This document shows, in pieces, positions 1 through 8,747 of a DNA stretch of 45,015 nt (positions are counted from its first letter, which is position 1; every line of letters starts with the position of its first letter). A model generated the notes under the pieces. That model saw nothing but the letters and a program-made list of their open reading frames with translations, was not told the DNA's origin and ran no database searches. This DNA comes from JBLNBN01 sp050260015. Lineage in GTDB: Bacteria; Bacteroidota; Ignavibacteria; Kapaibacteriales; UBA2268. The position numbers and the translations under genes were made by a program. Location of the stretch: the NCBI GenBank assembly GCA_050260015.1, contig JBLNBN010000050.1, positions 1 to 45,015 of the forward strand, in the 5' to 3' direction.

Positions 1-371
1 TCCTGCCCGTACTTCCCGACGAGTTCTCCTGTAAGCGCATTCCATTCGTATACGGTATAGTGCGAAGTATCGCTTGTGAGTTCGCAGCCGGCGAGGAAAT
101 GCCCGTCGGCGGAGAGGTCGATTCGGTATGCGGCCATCCCGGGGAATTGCCTTACAATTTCCCCTGTTTGTGCGTCGAGAGCTACGGCGGGCTTGTCGCT
201 GCCAAAGAGGTAAGAAGCGTAGATCGTCGTGCCGTCAGGGGAGAAGCGCACCTGCTCCACCGCCCCGATGGCGCGCGTCCAGACCGTGTCGCCGCCCGTA
301 CCGACCTGCACCGAAAGAGCGGAAGTTAAACATGACATCGCCATTACTGCGGCGATAAGAAAGCGTTTCAT
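1..371 (-). CDS. Secreted WD40-repeat protein, N-terminal part (partial)
   Basis: The gene runs off the left edge, leaving 123 codons from the start at 371. It opens with a signal peptide (MKRFLIAAVMAM..., cleavage near residue 20) and then beta-propeller strands such as 'VRFSPDGTTIYASYLF' and 'DLSADGHFLAGCEL'. It is a close paralogue of the complete gene at 1053-2390. The two differ by scattered substitutions and one in-frame 3-bp indel, so the reading frame is intact. The start has an upstream AAAGGA identical to the one before the paralogue. By analogy the missing part should hold the rest of the propeller and a T9SS sorting domain. The ligand is unknown. Confidence 0.8.
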   Translation of the reverse strand, partial: MKRFLIAAVMAMSCLTSALSVQVGTGGDTVWTRAIGAVEQVRFSPDGTTIYASYLFGSDKPAVALDAQTGEIVRQFPGMAAYRIDLSADGHFLAGCELTSDTSHYTVYEWNALTGELVGKYGQ

Positions 372-439
372 AGAGCCTAATCCTTTTGTATAATGGAAAA
401 AACAGGAATTACCGGTCTCAAATAAAAGGCATCTATATT

Positions 440-478
440 TAATGGTTAATTATCAATGGTTAATGGTTAATGGTTAAT
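440..478. repeat. Heptamer tandem repeat upstream of the left WD40 gene
   Basis: The heptamer TAATGGT is repeated about three times at 461-478, after a degenerate start. It lies 70-107 bp upstream of the start at 371. The equivalent position before the paralogue (about 2460-2495) holds only one or two degenerate units. Confidence 0.6.
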
Positions 479-540
479 TTTTCAAATTAATAAAATATAT
501 TCTACTAAGACACATTAATTTGGGATAAGTCCCATAAATA

Positions 541-582
541 ATTAAAAATAAAAAACCCGTGCAAGAATTTTTCTTGCACGGG
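541..582 (-). terminator. Rho-independent terminator after the small secreted protein gene
   Basis: A perfect 12-bp stem (CCCGTGCAAGAA at 556-567 with TTCTTGCACGGG at 571-582, 3-nt loop) starts directly after the TAA of the 583-1050 gene. On the minus strand it is followed by a T-rich tract (541-555). Confidence 0.9.
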
Positions 583-1050
583 TTAAATTAAAGTTATTTC
601 TCCCCGGTAATCGCTGAAACCCCAAATAGCGCGTGTAGTATCATTCGGTTTAGTTATGAACTGCCCGCGCTGAGCTGGAGGGATGTATAGCGTCGGCTCG
701 AAGACGAAGCCCATGCCTGGCTCGTATTGTTCGCAATTCCAGATGTGGTATAGCGGATAGTCCGTAAACGGATTTCTATAGAGCTGCTGATCGGCTGGGC
801 CTCCCGGCTTCGGCTGCCACCCCTGATTTACGTTCATCTTTAGGGCGCGCGCTACGCGGGGATGCATGCCCCACTGCGAACCGAGAACGAACTTTTTCTG
901 CTTGAATACCTCTTGGCTTAAGACTGTGTCATGATAAAATCGCTCTTCGTATTGGTAATTGAATCGTAATGGAGAAGGCGCTCTGTCTTGGGAAAATAGA
1001 GAATGAGTTGCTATTGAAAGCAACGCAATTAGAATCGATATTTTTCTCAT
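583..1050 (-). CDS. Small secreted protein of unknown function
   Basis: A 155-residue protein with an N-terminal signal peptide (MRKISILIALLSIATHSLFSQ). No known domain is recognised. The mature part is rich in aromatic residues and proline, with 'GMGFVFEPTLYIPP' and 'RAIWGF' near the C-terminus. It starts 2 nt after the stop of the WD40 gene at 1053-2390, so the pair is very probably one translationally coupled operon. A terminator follows at once. The tail of another copy lies at 2594-2734. Repetition of the two genes as a unit suggests that they act together at the cell surface or in the periplasm. This is inference from context. Confidence 0.75.
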   Translation of the reverse strand: MRKISILIALLSIATHSLFSQDRAPSPLRFNYQYEERFYHDTVLSQEVFKQKKFVLGSQWGMHPRVARALKMNVNQGWQPKPGGPADQQLYRNPFTDYPLYHIWNCEQYEPGMGFVFEPTLYIPPAQRGQFITKPNDTTRAIWGFSDYRGEITLI

Positions 1051-1052
1051 GG

Positions 1053-2390
1053 CTATCTCTCCACAATAAAGGAGAGTGTTTGTGTAGATGTAGCCGTTGA
1101 GATTTGTATATAATAAACCCCGTTCGAGAGTTTATCGGTATTAAAAAATATCTTTTGCGGTTGATTATCAAGGAACTCTTCTAGTAGGGTGTTAATTTCC
1201 CTAAAAGAACCGTCATAAAGCTTGATTGTATAGAACTCGCCTTTTTCGGGTGTGAATTCTAATGTAGCTTTATTTTTTACTGGGTTAGGACGGATTTTGG
1301 CCCCCTCTATTTTATTCTTATCGTTGGCACTTAAATATTGTGAGAAGTCAAGTAAATTAACTCCGAAACTGTTGCCAACTGATATCCGAGTTGGGTCCCA
1401 CGGATCGATATCACGATCGGCAAGTGAAAATAAAGTTGTGATTAGTTGTTTAGTAGGTAAATGCCATAGCTTTAGCGTAGCAGGTGAAATATACATTCCC
1501 TCACCACCTGTAAGTAAATATTGCTTATCTATAAAAGATAAACAATGTATGTTCCCTCGATCTGAAGTAGATACTTCAGTCACTTGATGTGCTTTCTGCA
1601 CTTCCCAATAGAGCTCTTTTTTCTCTACGTCCCAAATCTTTAGTATGCCGTCGCCGCCTCCCGTAGCGAGGTATTTCCCGTCGGGAGAAAAAGACATATC
1701 TTCGATAGCGTCCGTATGGCCGTCAAAGGTCGCATAAAATTTCCAGTCGTCCGTTTTGTAGAGTTCTACGTAGTTCTTCCCGGTTGAGCCATGAATATAG
1801 CATAGCGCTAAATATTTTCCATCGGGTGAAAATAAGAGCCGTTTTGCCGGGTCCGCGTCTTTTTGGTATATTAATTTCCGGGTGGTGCGATCCCAGATCA
1901 AAAAACCGAATACCTTTTTGTTATGCTCTATGTCTCGGTAATAAATACCTCCAAGATACTTTCCGTCGGGCGAGTAGGATAAATCGTTTATAAGGAAGTA
2001 CTTAAGTTCGGCGCCTTCCTGCCCGTACTTCCCGACGAGTTCTCCTGTAAGCGCGTTCCATTCGTAAACCCTGTAGTGCGAGGTGTCGCCGCCTGCAAGT
2101 TCGCAGCCGGCGAGGAACTGCCCGTCGGCGGAGAGATCGATTCGGTAGGCGTTCATTCCGGGGAATTGCCTTATTAGTTCCCCTGTTTGCGCGTCGAGGG
2201 CAACGGCGGGCTTGCCGCTGCCAAAAAGGTACGAAGCGTAGATCGCCTGCCCGTCGGGAGAGAAGCGCACCTGCTCCACCGCCCCGATGGCGCGCGTCCA
2301 GACCGTGTCGCCGCCCGTCCCCGCCTGCGCGGAAAGAGCGGAAGTTAAACATAACATCGCCATTACTGCGGCGATAAGAAAGCGTTTCAT
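1053..2390 (-). CDS. Secreted WD40-repeat protein with T9SS sorting domain
   Basis: A 445-residue protein. Residues 1-21 form a signal peptide. Several WD40-type strands with the 'SPDGKYLA' signature follow (for example 'MSFSPDGKYLATGGGDG' and 'ILKIWDV'), consistent with a beta-propeller. The last about 80 residues begin with 'IRPNPVKNKATLEF' and end in 'LSNGVYYIQI', the pattern of T9SS C-terminal sorting domains. The product is therefore probably exported and anchored at, or released from, the outer membrane. It lies 2 nt upstream of the small secreted gene and is a tandem paralogue of the partial gene at 1-371. Propeller proteins of this kind usually bind proteins or glycans. No catalytic motif is seen. 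Confidence 0.88.
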   Translation of the reverse strand: MKRFLIAAVMAMLCLTSALSAQAGTGGDTVWTRAIGAVEQVRFSPDGQAIYASYLFGSGKPAVALDAQTGELIRQFPGMNAYRIDLSADGQFLAGCELAGGDTSHYRVYEWNALTGELVGKYGQEGAELKYFLINDLSYSPDGKYLGGIYYRDIEHNKKVFGFLIWDRTTRKLIYQKDADPAKRLLFSPDGKYLALCYIHGSTGKNYVELYKTDDWKFYATFDGHTDAIEDMSFSPDGKYLATGGGDGILKIWDVEKKELYWEVQKAHQVTEVSTSDRGNIHCLSFIDKQYLLTGGEGMYISPATLKLWHLPTKQLITTLFSLADRDIDPWDPTRISVGNSFGVNLLDFSQYLSANDKNKIEGAKIRPNPVKNKATLEFTPEKGEFYTIKLYDGSFREINTLLEEFLDNQPQKIFFNTDKLSNGVYYIQISTATSTQTLSFIVER

Positions 2391-2560
2391 AGAGCCTAAT
2401 CCTTTTGTATATGATGAAAACAGGAATTACCGGTCTCAAATAAAAGGCATCTATATTTAATTGTTAATTATCAATGGTAAATGGTTAATATTTCAAATTA
2501 ATAAAATATATTCTACTAAGACACATTAATTTGGGATAAGTCACGAAAATAATTAAAAAT

Positions 2561-2593
2561 AAAAAAACCGGGCAGGAAATGGTCTTGCTCGGG
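2561..2593 (-). terminator. Terminator after the truncated small secreted gene copy
   Basis: Arms at 2568-2577 and 2583-2592 pair with two G-U wobbles. A T-run (2561-2567 on the minus strand) follows. It is homologous in position to the terminator at 541-582. Confidence 0.75.
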
Positions 2594-2734
2594 TTAAATT
2601 AAAGTTATTTCTCCCCGGTAATAGCTGAAACCCCAAATAGCTCTCGTCGTGTCATTCGGCTTAGTTATGAATTGCCCTCTTTGGGTTGGAGGAATATATA
2701 GCGTGGGTTCGAAGACGAAGCCCATGCCCGGCTC
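2594..2734 (-). pseudogene. C-terminal remnant of a third small secreted protein gene
   Basis: This 141-bp stretch encodes the last 46 residues ('EPGMGFVFEPTLYIPP' to 'GEITLI') of a protein nearly identical to the 583-1050 product, ending in TAA. Homology is lost at 2735, and an in-frame stop lies about 30 nt further upstream with no start codon. The 5' part and its WD40 partner gene have been removed, apparently by the rearrangement that placed the reductase gene next to the array. Confidence 0.85.
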
Positions 2735-2844
2735 CGGCCCGACGCCAAAAGATATTATGAATACTTATTCCTTTCGGTCGTCCTAAGTGCGACGGCAATC
2801 GCCGGAAAATACCAGTTAAGAAAATTTAGACAAAGGAAACGGCT

Positions 2845-3387
2845 ATGCATTCAAAAAGAAAAACTATACTTTATATCGCGGCGAGCCTCGACGGATTTAT
2901 CGCCGCGCCGGGCGACGACCTGTCATTCCTCGACATAGCCGAATCGAAGGGCGAGGACTACGGCTACGGCGATTTCGTCTCGACCGTCGATACTATCGTT
3001 ATGGGGCGCAAGACTTACGACTGGGTAATGAAGAATGCGCCCGACTTCGTGCACGCCGATAAGGAAACTTACATAATTACCCGCACGCCGCGCCCGCCGC
3101 AGGGCTCCGCGCAATTCTATACCGGCAATCTGAAAGAATTAATTGAGGATTTAAAGAGCAGGGACGGCAAAAACATCTTTATAGACGGCGGCGCCGAGAT
3201 AGTTCGCGAGCTCCTGAAAGAAAAGCTTATCGACGAGTTTATAGTTTTCATCATCCCGGTTCTCCTTGGCGCGGGCGTAAGGCTTTTCCTCGAAGGTTTT
3301 CCCGGGCAGGAACTTAAATTTGTTGGCTCGATGGAGTACAAGAAGACGGGGGTAGTCGGGTTGATGTATAAAAGAAAAGATATGTAG
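2845..3387 (+). CDS. Dihydrofolate reductase / RibD C-terminal fold protein
   Basis: A 180-residue single-domain protein. 'LYIAASLDGFIA' near residue 8, 'IVMGRKTYDW' near 52, 'IFIDGGAEIVRELL' near 110 and 'IIPVLLGAGVRLF' near 135 are the conserved blocks of the DHFR/RibD_C family (YyaP/YwjB-like). Such proteins are cytoplasmic NADPH-dependent reductases, and most small members have no proven substrate. It is not a classical folate DHFR. The start is supported by AAAGGA 8 nt upstream of the ATG. It stands alone on the plus strand beside the broken tandem array. Confidence 0.88.
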   Translation: MHSKRKTILYIAASLDGFIAAPGDDLSFLDIAESKGEDYGYGDFVSTVDTIVMGRKTYDWVMKNAPDFVHADKETYIITRTPRPPQGSAQFYTGNLKELIEDLKSRDGKNIFIDGGAEIVRELLKEKLIDEFIVFIIPVLLGAGVRLFLEGFPGQELKFVGSMEYKKTGVVGLMYKRKDM

Positions 3388-3388
3388 G

Positions 3389-3533
3389 AACTAAGTCGAC
3401 GGCAAAGAGCAAAAATTCCAATCCCCTCCCAAAATAACTTTAGATAAACGTGCGCAAATTGGCTTACTTGGCATGGGCTAAGATAAAACCGCCCATTTAG
3501 CTTACAGATAACTCTTCCGCCGCCGACTTAGTT
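3389..3533. repeat. Imperfect inverted repeat enclosing a hairpin
   Basis: AACTAAGTCGACGGC (3389-3403) is repeated in inverted form as GCCGCCGACTTAGTT (3519-3533) with one mismatch. AAGAG/CTCTT just inside extends the pairing. Within lie a 6-bp hairpin (ATGGGC 3473-3478 with GCCCAT 3491-3496) and two near-identical 9-mers (3459-3467 and 3497-3505). No coding sequence is evident. It could be a small palindromic mobile element or a structured RNA. Confidence 0.5.
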
Positions 3534-3640
3534 TTATCGTCAAAAACGCGAGACCGGCAGCCATTTTATCTCTAATAACAGGTTTCTGTATCCGGCCTCA
3601 TTGTTAAGACGCATTTTATAGGCGGAAGGTTACAATTGTT

Positions 3641-4453
3641 TTAGCATAATTTTTCGATATTTATTTTTGCAAAGCTAATATCCTCGATTAATTGGCTCAG
3701 CTTTATCTCGGTCGCTCCCAGGTTATAGTAATGCTTTACGGTTCCCATTAGCGAGGTGTTAATGCGGGGCTGGCCCGGGTCTAATTCCCACGGATGGATG
3801 TAGAACGCGTAGTGGTTGCTCTGCCTGGAGCTTATTTCTGCTAATTTCTTAAAGAAAGGATAGGGAGCAAATCTAAAGTATGCGCCGCCCGAGCATGGCA
3901 GCAGGAAGTTGAGGATTTTTGCGGCGCATAACGGGATCTCCAAAAGGCCGCATTCATATCGAAAGATCTCGCGACGGTCTCCCTTTGCGCCGTATTCCCA
4001 GTTCATGTTTGTCGGGTAAAGCGAGGAAGAGTACTCGAAGCCCAGTTTACTAAGTATAGGCGGCCCCCACGGTGTTCTCTCGTTCATAGTAAAGTGAGGC
4101 GCCCGGTATCCGCGCACTCTGGTAAATCCTATTCGGGCGAGCGACTCCAGCGATCGCGAGACGTCGTGTTCGAATTCGGCTTCCGATTGGGTAAATAGCA
4201 ACCTGTGCTCGTATCCGTGCGAGGCTATCTCGTGCCCTTCGTCGGCGATTTCCCTGATCAGGTCTGGCGCGCGGTCCGCGATATAGCCTAACACGAAGAA
4301 TATAGCCTTTACTTCGCGCTTTTTTAGGATCTCCAGGAGCCGCCTGGTAGGATCGGCTAACCGGAGCTTGCAAGAATCCCAATCGAGCCCGGCGAATCCC
4401 GGAATATTATGCAGGCAGAACCAATCCTCGAGATCAATCGTAAATAGGTTCAT
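3641..4453 (-). CDS. Polysaccharide deacetylase, DUF3473 type
   Basis: A 270-residue NodB-fold enzyme expected to remove N-acetyl groups from an exopolysaccharide. The N-terminal 'TIDLEDWF' supplies the metal-binding Asp pair (D7, D10). 'EIASHGYEHR' (H79, H83) is the metal-binding His motif, followed by 'GYRAPHF' (115-121). The C-terminal 'FYIHPWELDPGQPR' (H220) is typical of the DUF3473-containing subgroup found in exopolysaccharide/XrtA-type loci. The gene overlaps the upstream epimerase gene by 20 bp, so the two are co-transcribed. No signal peptide is visible, which suggests that it acts in the cytoplasm or on a lipid-linked precursor. Confidence 0.9.
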   Translation of the reverse strand: MNLFTIDLEDWFCLHNIPGFAGLDWDSCKLRLADPTRRLLEILKKREVKAIFFVLGYIADRAPDLIREIADEGHEIASHGYEHRLLFTQSEAEFEHDVSRSLESLARIGFTRVRGYRAPHFTMNERTPWGPPILSKLGFEYSSSLYPTNMNWEYGAKGDRREIFRYECGLLEIPLCAAKILNFLLPCSGGAYFRFAPYPFFKKLAEISSRQSNHYAFYIHPWELDPGQPRINTSLMGTVKHYYNLGATEIKLSQLIEDISFAKINIEKLC

Positions 4454-5471
4454 ACGCGTAACTTTTTATTATGTCCCGGATTGTAGCCCGCAGATCGAAC
4501 TTGGGCTCCCAACCCACCGCCAACTGAATTAGTTCGCAATTTGGCTTTCTCTTGTAAATTTCGTCGAAACCGCATGGCAGGGCCGATATTGGTATGAATT
4601 CAACTGTCGAGTCGCTGCCGGTGCATTCCTTAATTATTTCAGCCAATTCCAGTATCGAGCAATCGCGCGTTCCGCCGACGTTGTAGGCTATCCATTCGCG
4701 CGCGCTTAGCCGATCGAAGTTCTCCACTAACCCCAGGATAGCGCGCGCGCCGTCCCGCACGTCGCAAAAAGTCCGGCGTTGGCTCCCGTCGCCGTAAACG
4801 GTAATCGGCTTGCCGCTAATGGCTTGCCGGACGAAACGCGGTACAACCATGCCGTAGTCGCCGCTCTGACCCGGCCCGATAAAATTAAAATACCTTCCAA
4901 TAATCGCTCGTAAACCCCGCCGCTTGTAGTCATGGATAATGAATTCGTCCGATATCTTTGAAATAGAGTACGCCCAGCGCAAAAGGCCAGGATGCGGAAG
5001 GTAGGAGTAGTCTCCCTCCGATAGGCAGTCCCGCTCGCGCTTGCCATAGACCTCCGAGGAACTTGATATTATTATAGGGACGGAATACTCCAGGCAAAGC
5101 CGCGCGGCTTGCTCGGTCGAGAGCAAGTTATTGACCATCAATTCAGTCGGGGAGTTAATTACGAGCTCGACTCCTACCCGCGCTGCGAAGTGCAGGACGA
5201 AATCGGCCCTCTTAAATGCCGCGATAACTTCCGGGGCTTCGCTCGGCATTTTTGCATTAATAAATTCAAAGTTGGGGAAGCTTTGCGCGGCCGCCAAATT
5301 CGATAGGGAACCGGTGGACAGATCGTCCAGCGCAATTACTTTTCGCCCCGACTGCAGAAGCTGCAGCGTTACGTAGGATCCTATAAATCCCGCGGCGCCC
5401 GTCACGAGGAAGGTTTGATAATTTTCGACGTTTATCGGCCGACCCGATCCGTTAATATAAAATTGCTTCAT
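4434..5471 (-). CDS. NAD-dependent sugar-nucleotide epimerase/dehydratase
   Basis: A 345-residue extended short-chain dehydrogenase. The Rossmann motif 'GAAGFIG' is at 25-31, the catalytic Tyr/Lys pair is in 'YSISK' (Y168, K172), and the upstream Ser stretch 'ISSSSEVYG' is at 135-143. 'RYFNFIGPGQ' and 'TVYGDGSQRRTFCDVRD' are substrate-side motifs common in UDP-glucose 4-epimerase and UDP-xylose synthase relatives. The exact sugar cannot be read from the sequence. It overlaps the deacetylase gene (4434-4453), so the pair probably makes and trims a surface polysaccharide precursor. The first about 18 residues before the Rossmann strand are longer than usual, and the true start may be internal. 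Confidence 0.88.
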   Translation of the reverse strand: MKQFYINGSGRPINVENYQTFLVTGAAGFIGSYVTLQLLQSGRKVIALDDLSTGSLSNLAAAQSFPNFEFINAKMPSEAPEVIAAFKRADFVLHFAARVGVELVINSPTELMVNNLLSTEQAARLCLEYSVPIIISSSSEVYGKRERDCLSEGDYSYLPHPGLLRWAYSISKISDEFIIHDYKRRGLRAIIGRYFNFIGPGQSGDYGMVVPRFVRQAISGKPITVYGDGSQRRTFCDVRDGARAILGLVENFDRLSAREWIAYNVGGTRDCSILELAEIIKECTGSDSTVEFIPISALPCGFDEIYKRKPNCELIQLAVGWEPKFDLRATIRDIIKSYAYEPIYD

Positions 5472-5774
5472 AATAAACCCGCAGCATAATTAATCAAACA
5501 GTCTATTAAAAAACTAAGATCTTTGAAAGCGGGAGACTCGCCTGTGTATAGTAACTCAAAACATCATAATCGAAGCCGTATTTTAGCAGCTATTAAATCT
5601 AATAAATTGGCGCCTTCATTCTAATATATAAACGGCCAGTTTTGAGATTAAGCAAATATAACAAATAATGCCTATTATTGAACGCATTTTTAATAATTTA
5701 GAAATATTCTTCAATCGTACCCTGAAATGAATGGCGAACTGCGCCCCTCCGCGCGCTTGCTTCGCGCGGCATTT
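5472..5774. other. Intergenic spacer
   Basis: This AT-rich spacer lies between the start of the epimerase gene and the stop of the T9SS gene. It should hold the epimerase promoter. The only structure seen is the hairpin at 5749-5769. No open frame worth calling was found. Confidence 0.6.
5749..5769. terminator. GC-rich hairpin beyond the T9SS gene stop
   Basis: CCGCGCG (5749-5755) pairs with CGCGCGG (5763-5769) around a 7-nt loop. It lies 5 nt past the stop of the minus-strand gene. The T-tract is on the plus-strand side, so its role as a terminator for that gene is uncertain. Confidence 0.4.
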
Positions 5775-8402
5775 TTACTCCTTTACAAACTTTCCAATTC
5801 TATTCCCCGCGCGCAGGAAGTATACGCCGGGAGGAAGCATTGAGACGCTGAGCCTTTCGCAATAGGGCGCTTCGAGCGTCTTAACGCCGGCGGCCGTATA
5901 AACTTCGATCAGGCTGCCTAATAAATCTTCGTCTGTGGATAATAATATCTCGTCCCGCGCCGGGTTGGGGCGAATGAAAATTTCCTGCGTTATTACCGGC
6001 CGCGACGGGATTGTATTGAATTTCTTAAAGATAATAATGCGACCCGAGTCGCTCGTAAGGGCTATGTCCTCGCTGTTTGGCACGAGGGAGAGAGTATTCG
6101 GAACGAACGGGCAGTCCAGGCTGTCGATTAGGTAATCGTAGGGCACGCTCTTCGAGTATATCTTCCCGTTGAAGAAATAGATAACCTTGCTGAAGTTCTT
6201 GTTGAACGCCTCGAGGCAGTTCTTGCCGGGTAGGGCGATGGAGTCGATTTGCTCGTCTGTCGCCAAATCGAATATATAGTAGAGGCTGTCGGCCTTCATG
6301 TAGAGGCGGTTGTTAGTCGAATCGTGTAGAAGAGTTGTGAAGGGACGATACACGCCGCCAGAATCAATTTTTGTTCCAAAGTATTTACTCCAAATAGATA
6401 TATTATGATACCCCCCTTTTTTTAAATCTAAACCATTATTAGAAGTAAAATCAGTTTTATTTAAAATGAATTCATAGGAATTTCCGCTTTCATAAGATAA
6501 ATCGCTGTCTCTAACAGTTTCATAAACGGACCTAAAGAGAGTTTTATAGGCTTTATTTCCTAAATACAACAAACTTTTTGTCGGGTCTACCGTAGTCTTT
6601 TGAATTCGAATCATAGTATCTGGCATTACATTGAATATTGCACTTCCACCAAAAAGTTTGCTTCTGTTAACTTCAACTGTTATTATACTGGAAGACGTGC
6701 TTTCTAATTTATATTCGAAAGCTGCTTTTAACTGTTTGTTGTCAAAGTTATAGTCCAGAATTGTAAAATAAACATCGTTTAGCTGCCCCCATTTAAAGTG
6801 TTCATACGTATCTTCCGGCAAAGGTATATCGAAGTCATCCGGAATCTTTAGCGAGTAAGAACTTATAATTGACTTCGTTTTCAAATCAACTATTTTTACA
6901 GGTATTACAAGATTCTTGAGAACACGCCGATAATGTTCGTAATATTGCATAGACTTTCCATCCGAAGAAAATGAACACCGTATATTATCCTCAATGAAAA
7001 TTAGAGAATCAAACAATTTTCCAGTTATCCGATCCCAATAATATACTACGTTATTATTGTGCAATGTATAAAAAATGGAGCTATCGGGGCTAAACGCGAT
7101 CGCTTGCAGGCCGGGAATTTGAATTGCGTTCTCTTTGTATGCCCCGCGGTCGAGCCAGGTCAATTCCTTGAATTCGGGCGAGCGATTAAGAGATTTGTAG
7201 TACGCGATGTCGCCGTTAATGCTAGTAATAATTAGTCCGCCTCCATTCGGGACTAAAGCCATATTGTTTACCTGGAACGGGCTAGGAACGCTGTCGAGGA
7301 TAGTCTTACTTGCAATATCGTGCTCGATAATCTTATTATTGAAGATATAATAGAACTTCGAGCCGTCGTAGCTGAGGTCTTCGAAACCGTTTAGAGAAAG
7401 GAGAGCGAGGGTATCCGTAAGAGAATTTGTTCCAGAACTTATTATTAAATACATATTATCGGTTTTGACATAAAGATTATCCGTATTTATTGAAAAAATT
7501 AACCTGTTTAAAGGACGATATAAGCCGCTAATATGAGTCTCGGTGGTATATCCATAACTTAATGTAGCTAAACTATAAAGATAAGATAATAATAAGAGGG
7601 TTGAATCTTTAATAAGATCATGTTTTGATAAAAGGAAATTGTAGGTTGTAAATTTAGATCGGACAGATCCGGTAACATCTTCATTTTTCTCTTTTGACAA
7701 TGACGTAAGAAAATTGGCTTGTGGGGTCTCAATAAAATCATTAGAAGTAATTGTCGATAATACTGCGCTCCTTGTAAATTTTCCGTTTGAGACTTTGAAC
7801 TTTGCTAAACCGCCGCAGGTTGTATAATAAAGATAAGTTTGTTGAAACAAGTTTTCACTATGGTAATACTCAAAGGTCGTACCGCAAATAAGAAATTGAC
7901 CTTTATAATTATAGTCAAGCAAAGTTAATCCATAAACTAAATTTATCCATCCATTATTTGAACCAATATACGGCAGTTGACAAACAATATCGCCTGGAGC
8001 GGTCAAAGTATCAATAGCTATATCTGTTTTCTTAGATATATCAGTTACTCTTATTATTATAACCAAACTATCGCAGATATAATTATTCACAAATGAATAA
8101 TAGCATATAGTCATACCGTCTTTTGATAAATATGGATGATTTTTCGCCTCCGGCACGACGAACATATCCAGCAGTTGCCCCGTCTTCGTATGCCACGTGC
8201 AAACGGTATCATTCCCATGCAGCGTGCGGAAGTAGGAACCGTCCTCGGTAAATCTAATTGCGCGCAGGTTCGGAAGCTTCAGCTTCTGCTCCTTGTATTC
8301 CCCCTTATCCTCCCAGCCGGAGGGCTGCGCATAGGCACGGCCTGCGGGAAAGCATAGGGCCGCAAATAAGATCAACGCGGAAACAGTAAATTGCCTGGAC
8401 AT
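5775..8402 (-). CDS. Large T9SS-exported beta-propeller-like protein (paralogue 1)
   Basis: An 875-residue protein with a signal peptide (cleavage near residue 25, 'GRAYAQPSGW'). Two internal repeats each open with a 'W.D.G.YKE' element, then 'LRAIRFTEDGSYF' or 'LQAIAFSPDSSIF' and a 'LH.N..V..W....G.L.D' block. The first begins near residue 30 and the second near residue 420, so the protein appears to be two propeller-like halves. The C-terminus ('IRPNPARDEILLS' to 'LPPGVYFLRAGN..GKFVKE') is a T9SS sorting domain. GGAGGGG lies 6 nt before the start. It is paralogous to the gene at 11928-14534. Function is unknown; surface binding or adhesion is plausible. Confidence 0.85.
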   Translation of the reverse strand: MSRQFTVSALILFAALCFPAGRAYAQPSGWEDKGEYKEQKLKLPNLRAIRFTEDGSYFRTLHGNDTVCTWHTKTGQLLDMFVVPEAKNHPYLSKDGMTICYYSFVNNYICDSLVIIIRVTDISKKTDIAIDTLTAPGDIVCQLPYIGSNNGWINLVYGLTLLDYNYKGQFLICGTTFEYYHSENLFQQTYLYYTTCGGLAKFKVSNGKFTRSAVLSTITSNDFIETPQANFLTSLSKEKNEDVTGSVRSKFTTYNFLLSKHDLIKDSTLLLLSYLYSLATLSYGYTTETHISGLYRPLNRLIFSINTDNLYVKTDNMYLIISSGTNSLTDTLALLSLNGFEDLSYDGSKFYYIFNNKIIEHDIASKTILDSVPSPFQVNNMALVPNGGGLIITSINGDIAYYKSLNRSPEFKELTWLDRGAYKENAIQIPGLQAIAFSPDSSIFYTLHNNNVVYYWDRITGKLFDSLIFIEDNIRCSFSSDGKSMQYYEHYRRVLKNLVIPVKIVDLKTKSIISSYSLKIPDDFDIPLPEDTYEHFKWGQLNDVYFTILDYNFDNKQLKAAFEYKLESTSSSIITVEVNRSKLFGGSAIFNVMPDTMIRIQKTTVDPTKSLLYLGNKAYKTLFRSVYETVRDSDLSYESGNSYEFILNKTDFTSNNGLDLKKGGYHNISIWSKYFGTKIDSGGVYRPFTTLLHDSTNNRLYMKADSLYYIFDLATDEQIDSIALPGKNCLEAFNKNFSKVIYFFNGKIYSKSVPYDYLIDSLDCPFVPNTLSLVPNSEDIALTSDSGRIIIFKKFNTIPSRPVITQEIFIRPNPARDEILLSTDEDLLGSLIEVYTAAGVKTLEAPYCERLSVSMLPPGVYFLRAGNRIGKFVKE

Positions 8403-8747
8403 AGCCCCTCCGATCGATTCAATTTCCTAAAACTTTTTGCAATGCGCGCGCGCAAGATACCTATAAGAGCGAATAAATGGCATTTCGTCACAAAAATATT
8501 TTACTTTTTTCTCAACCCGCTTGGGAAGCCGTATTGAAGGGATTGTTCGGGGCGCCCGGTCGGGATAAAAACCAGAAAATCTTAAAAGTATGAAAGCGCC
8601 GACATCTATTGTGTAACTTTTTTTACGGTATAGTCAGGAAAAGTTCACACTATGGCGAAAACGGAAATCGCGCTGTCTTGAGAATTGGCTCGTAGTATAG
8701 GTTCATAGAGATCGACTCGCTGGCATACAATTTGTAAACTACGAAGT
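8403..8747. promoter_or_regulatory. Divergent intergenic region with likely promoters
   Basis: These 345 bp separate two divergently transcribed genes, so promoters for both directions should lie here. 'ATACAATTTGTAA' just before 8748 resembles a Bacteroidota-type promoter element, but this is weak. No gene or strong repeat was seen. Confidence 0.4.

Larger units (their letters stand above)
1..723. repeat. Tandem duplication, left copy (pairs with 2017-2734)
   Basis: Positions 1-723 align nearly end to end with 2017-2734, giving a period of about 2.0 kb. The match covers the 5' part of the WD40 gene, its leader, the terminator hairpin and the 3' part of the small secreted gene. The hairpin sequences have drifted but keep their pairing. 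Confidence 0.85.
2017..2734. repeat. Tandem duplication, right copy (pairs with 1-723)
   Basis: This is the partner of 1-723. Similarity stops abruptly after 2734, inside the third copy of the small secreted gene. That point marks the right boundary of the array. Confidence 0.85.

Noticed and set aside
60..329. Plus-strand open frames over the left WD40 gene.
   Set aside because: They are shadows of the minus-strand coding sequence, which matches the complete paralogue residue by residue.
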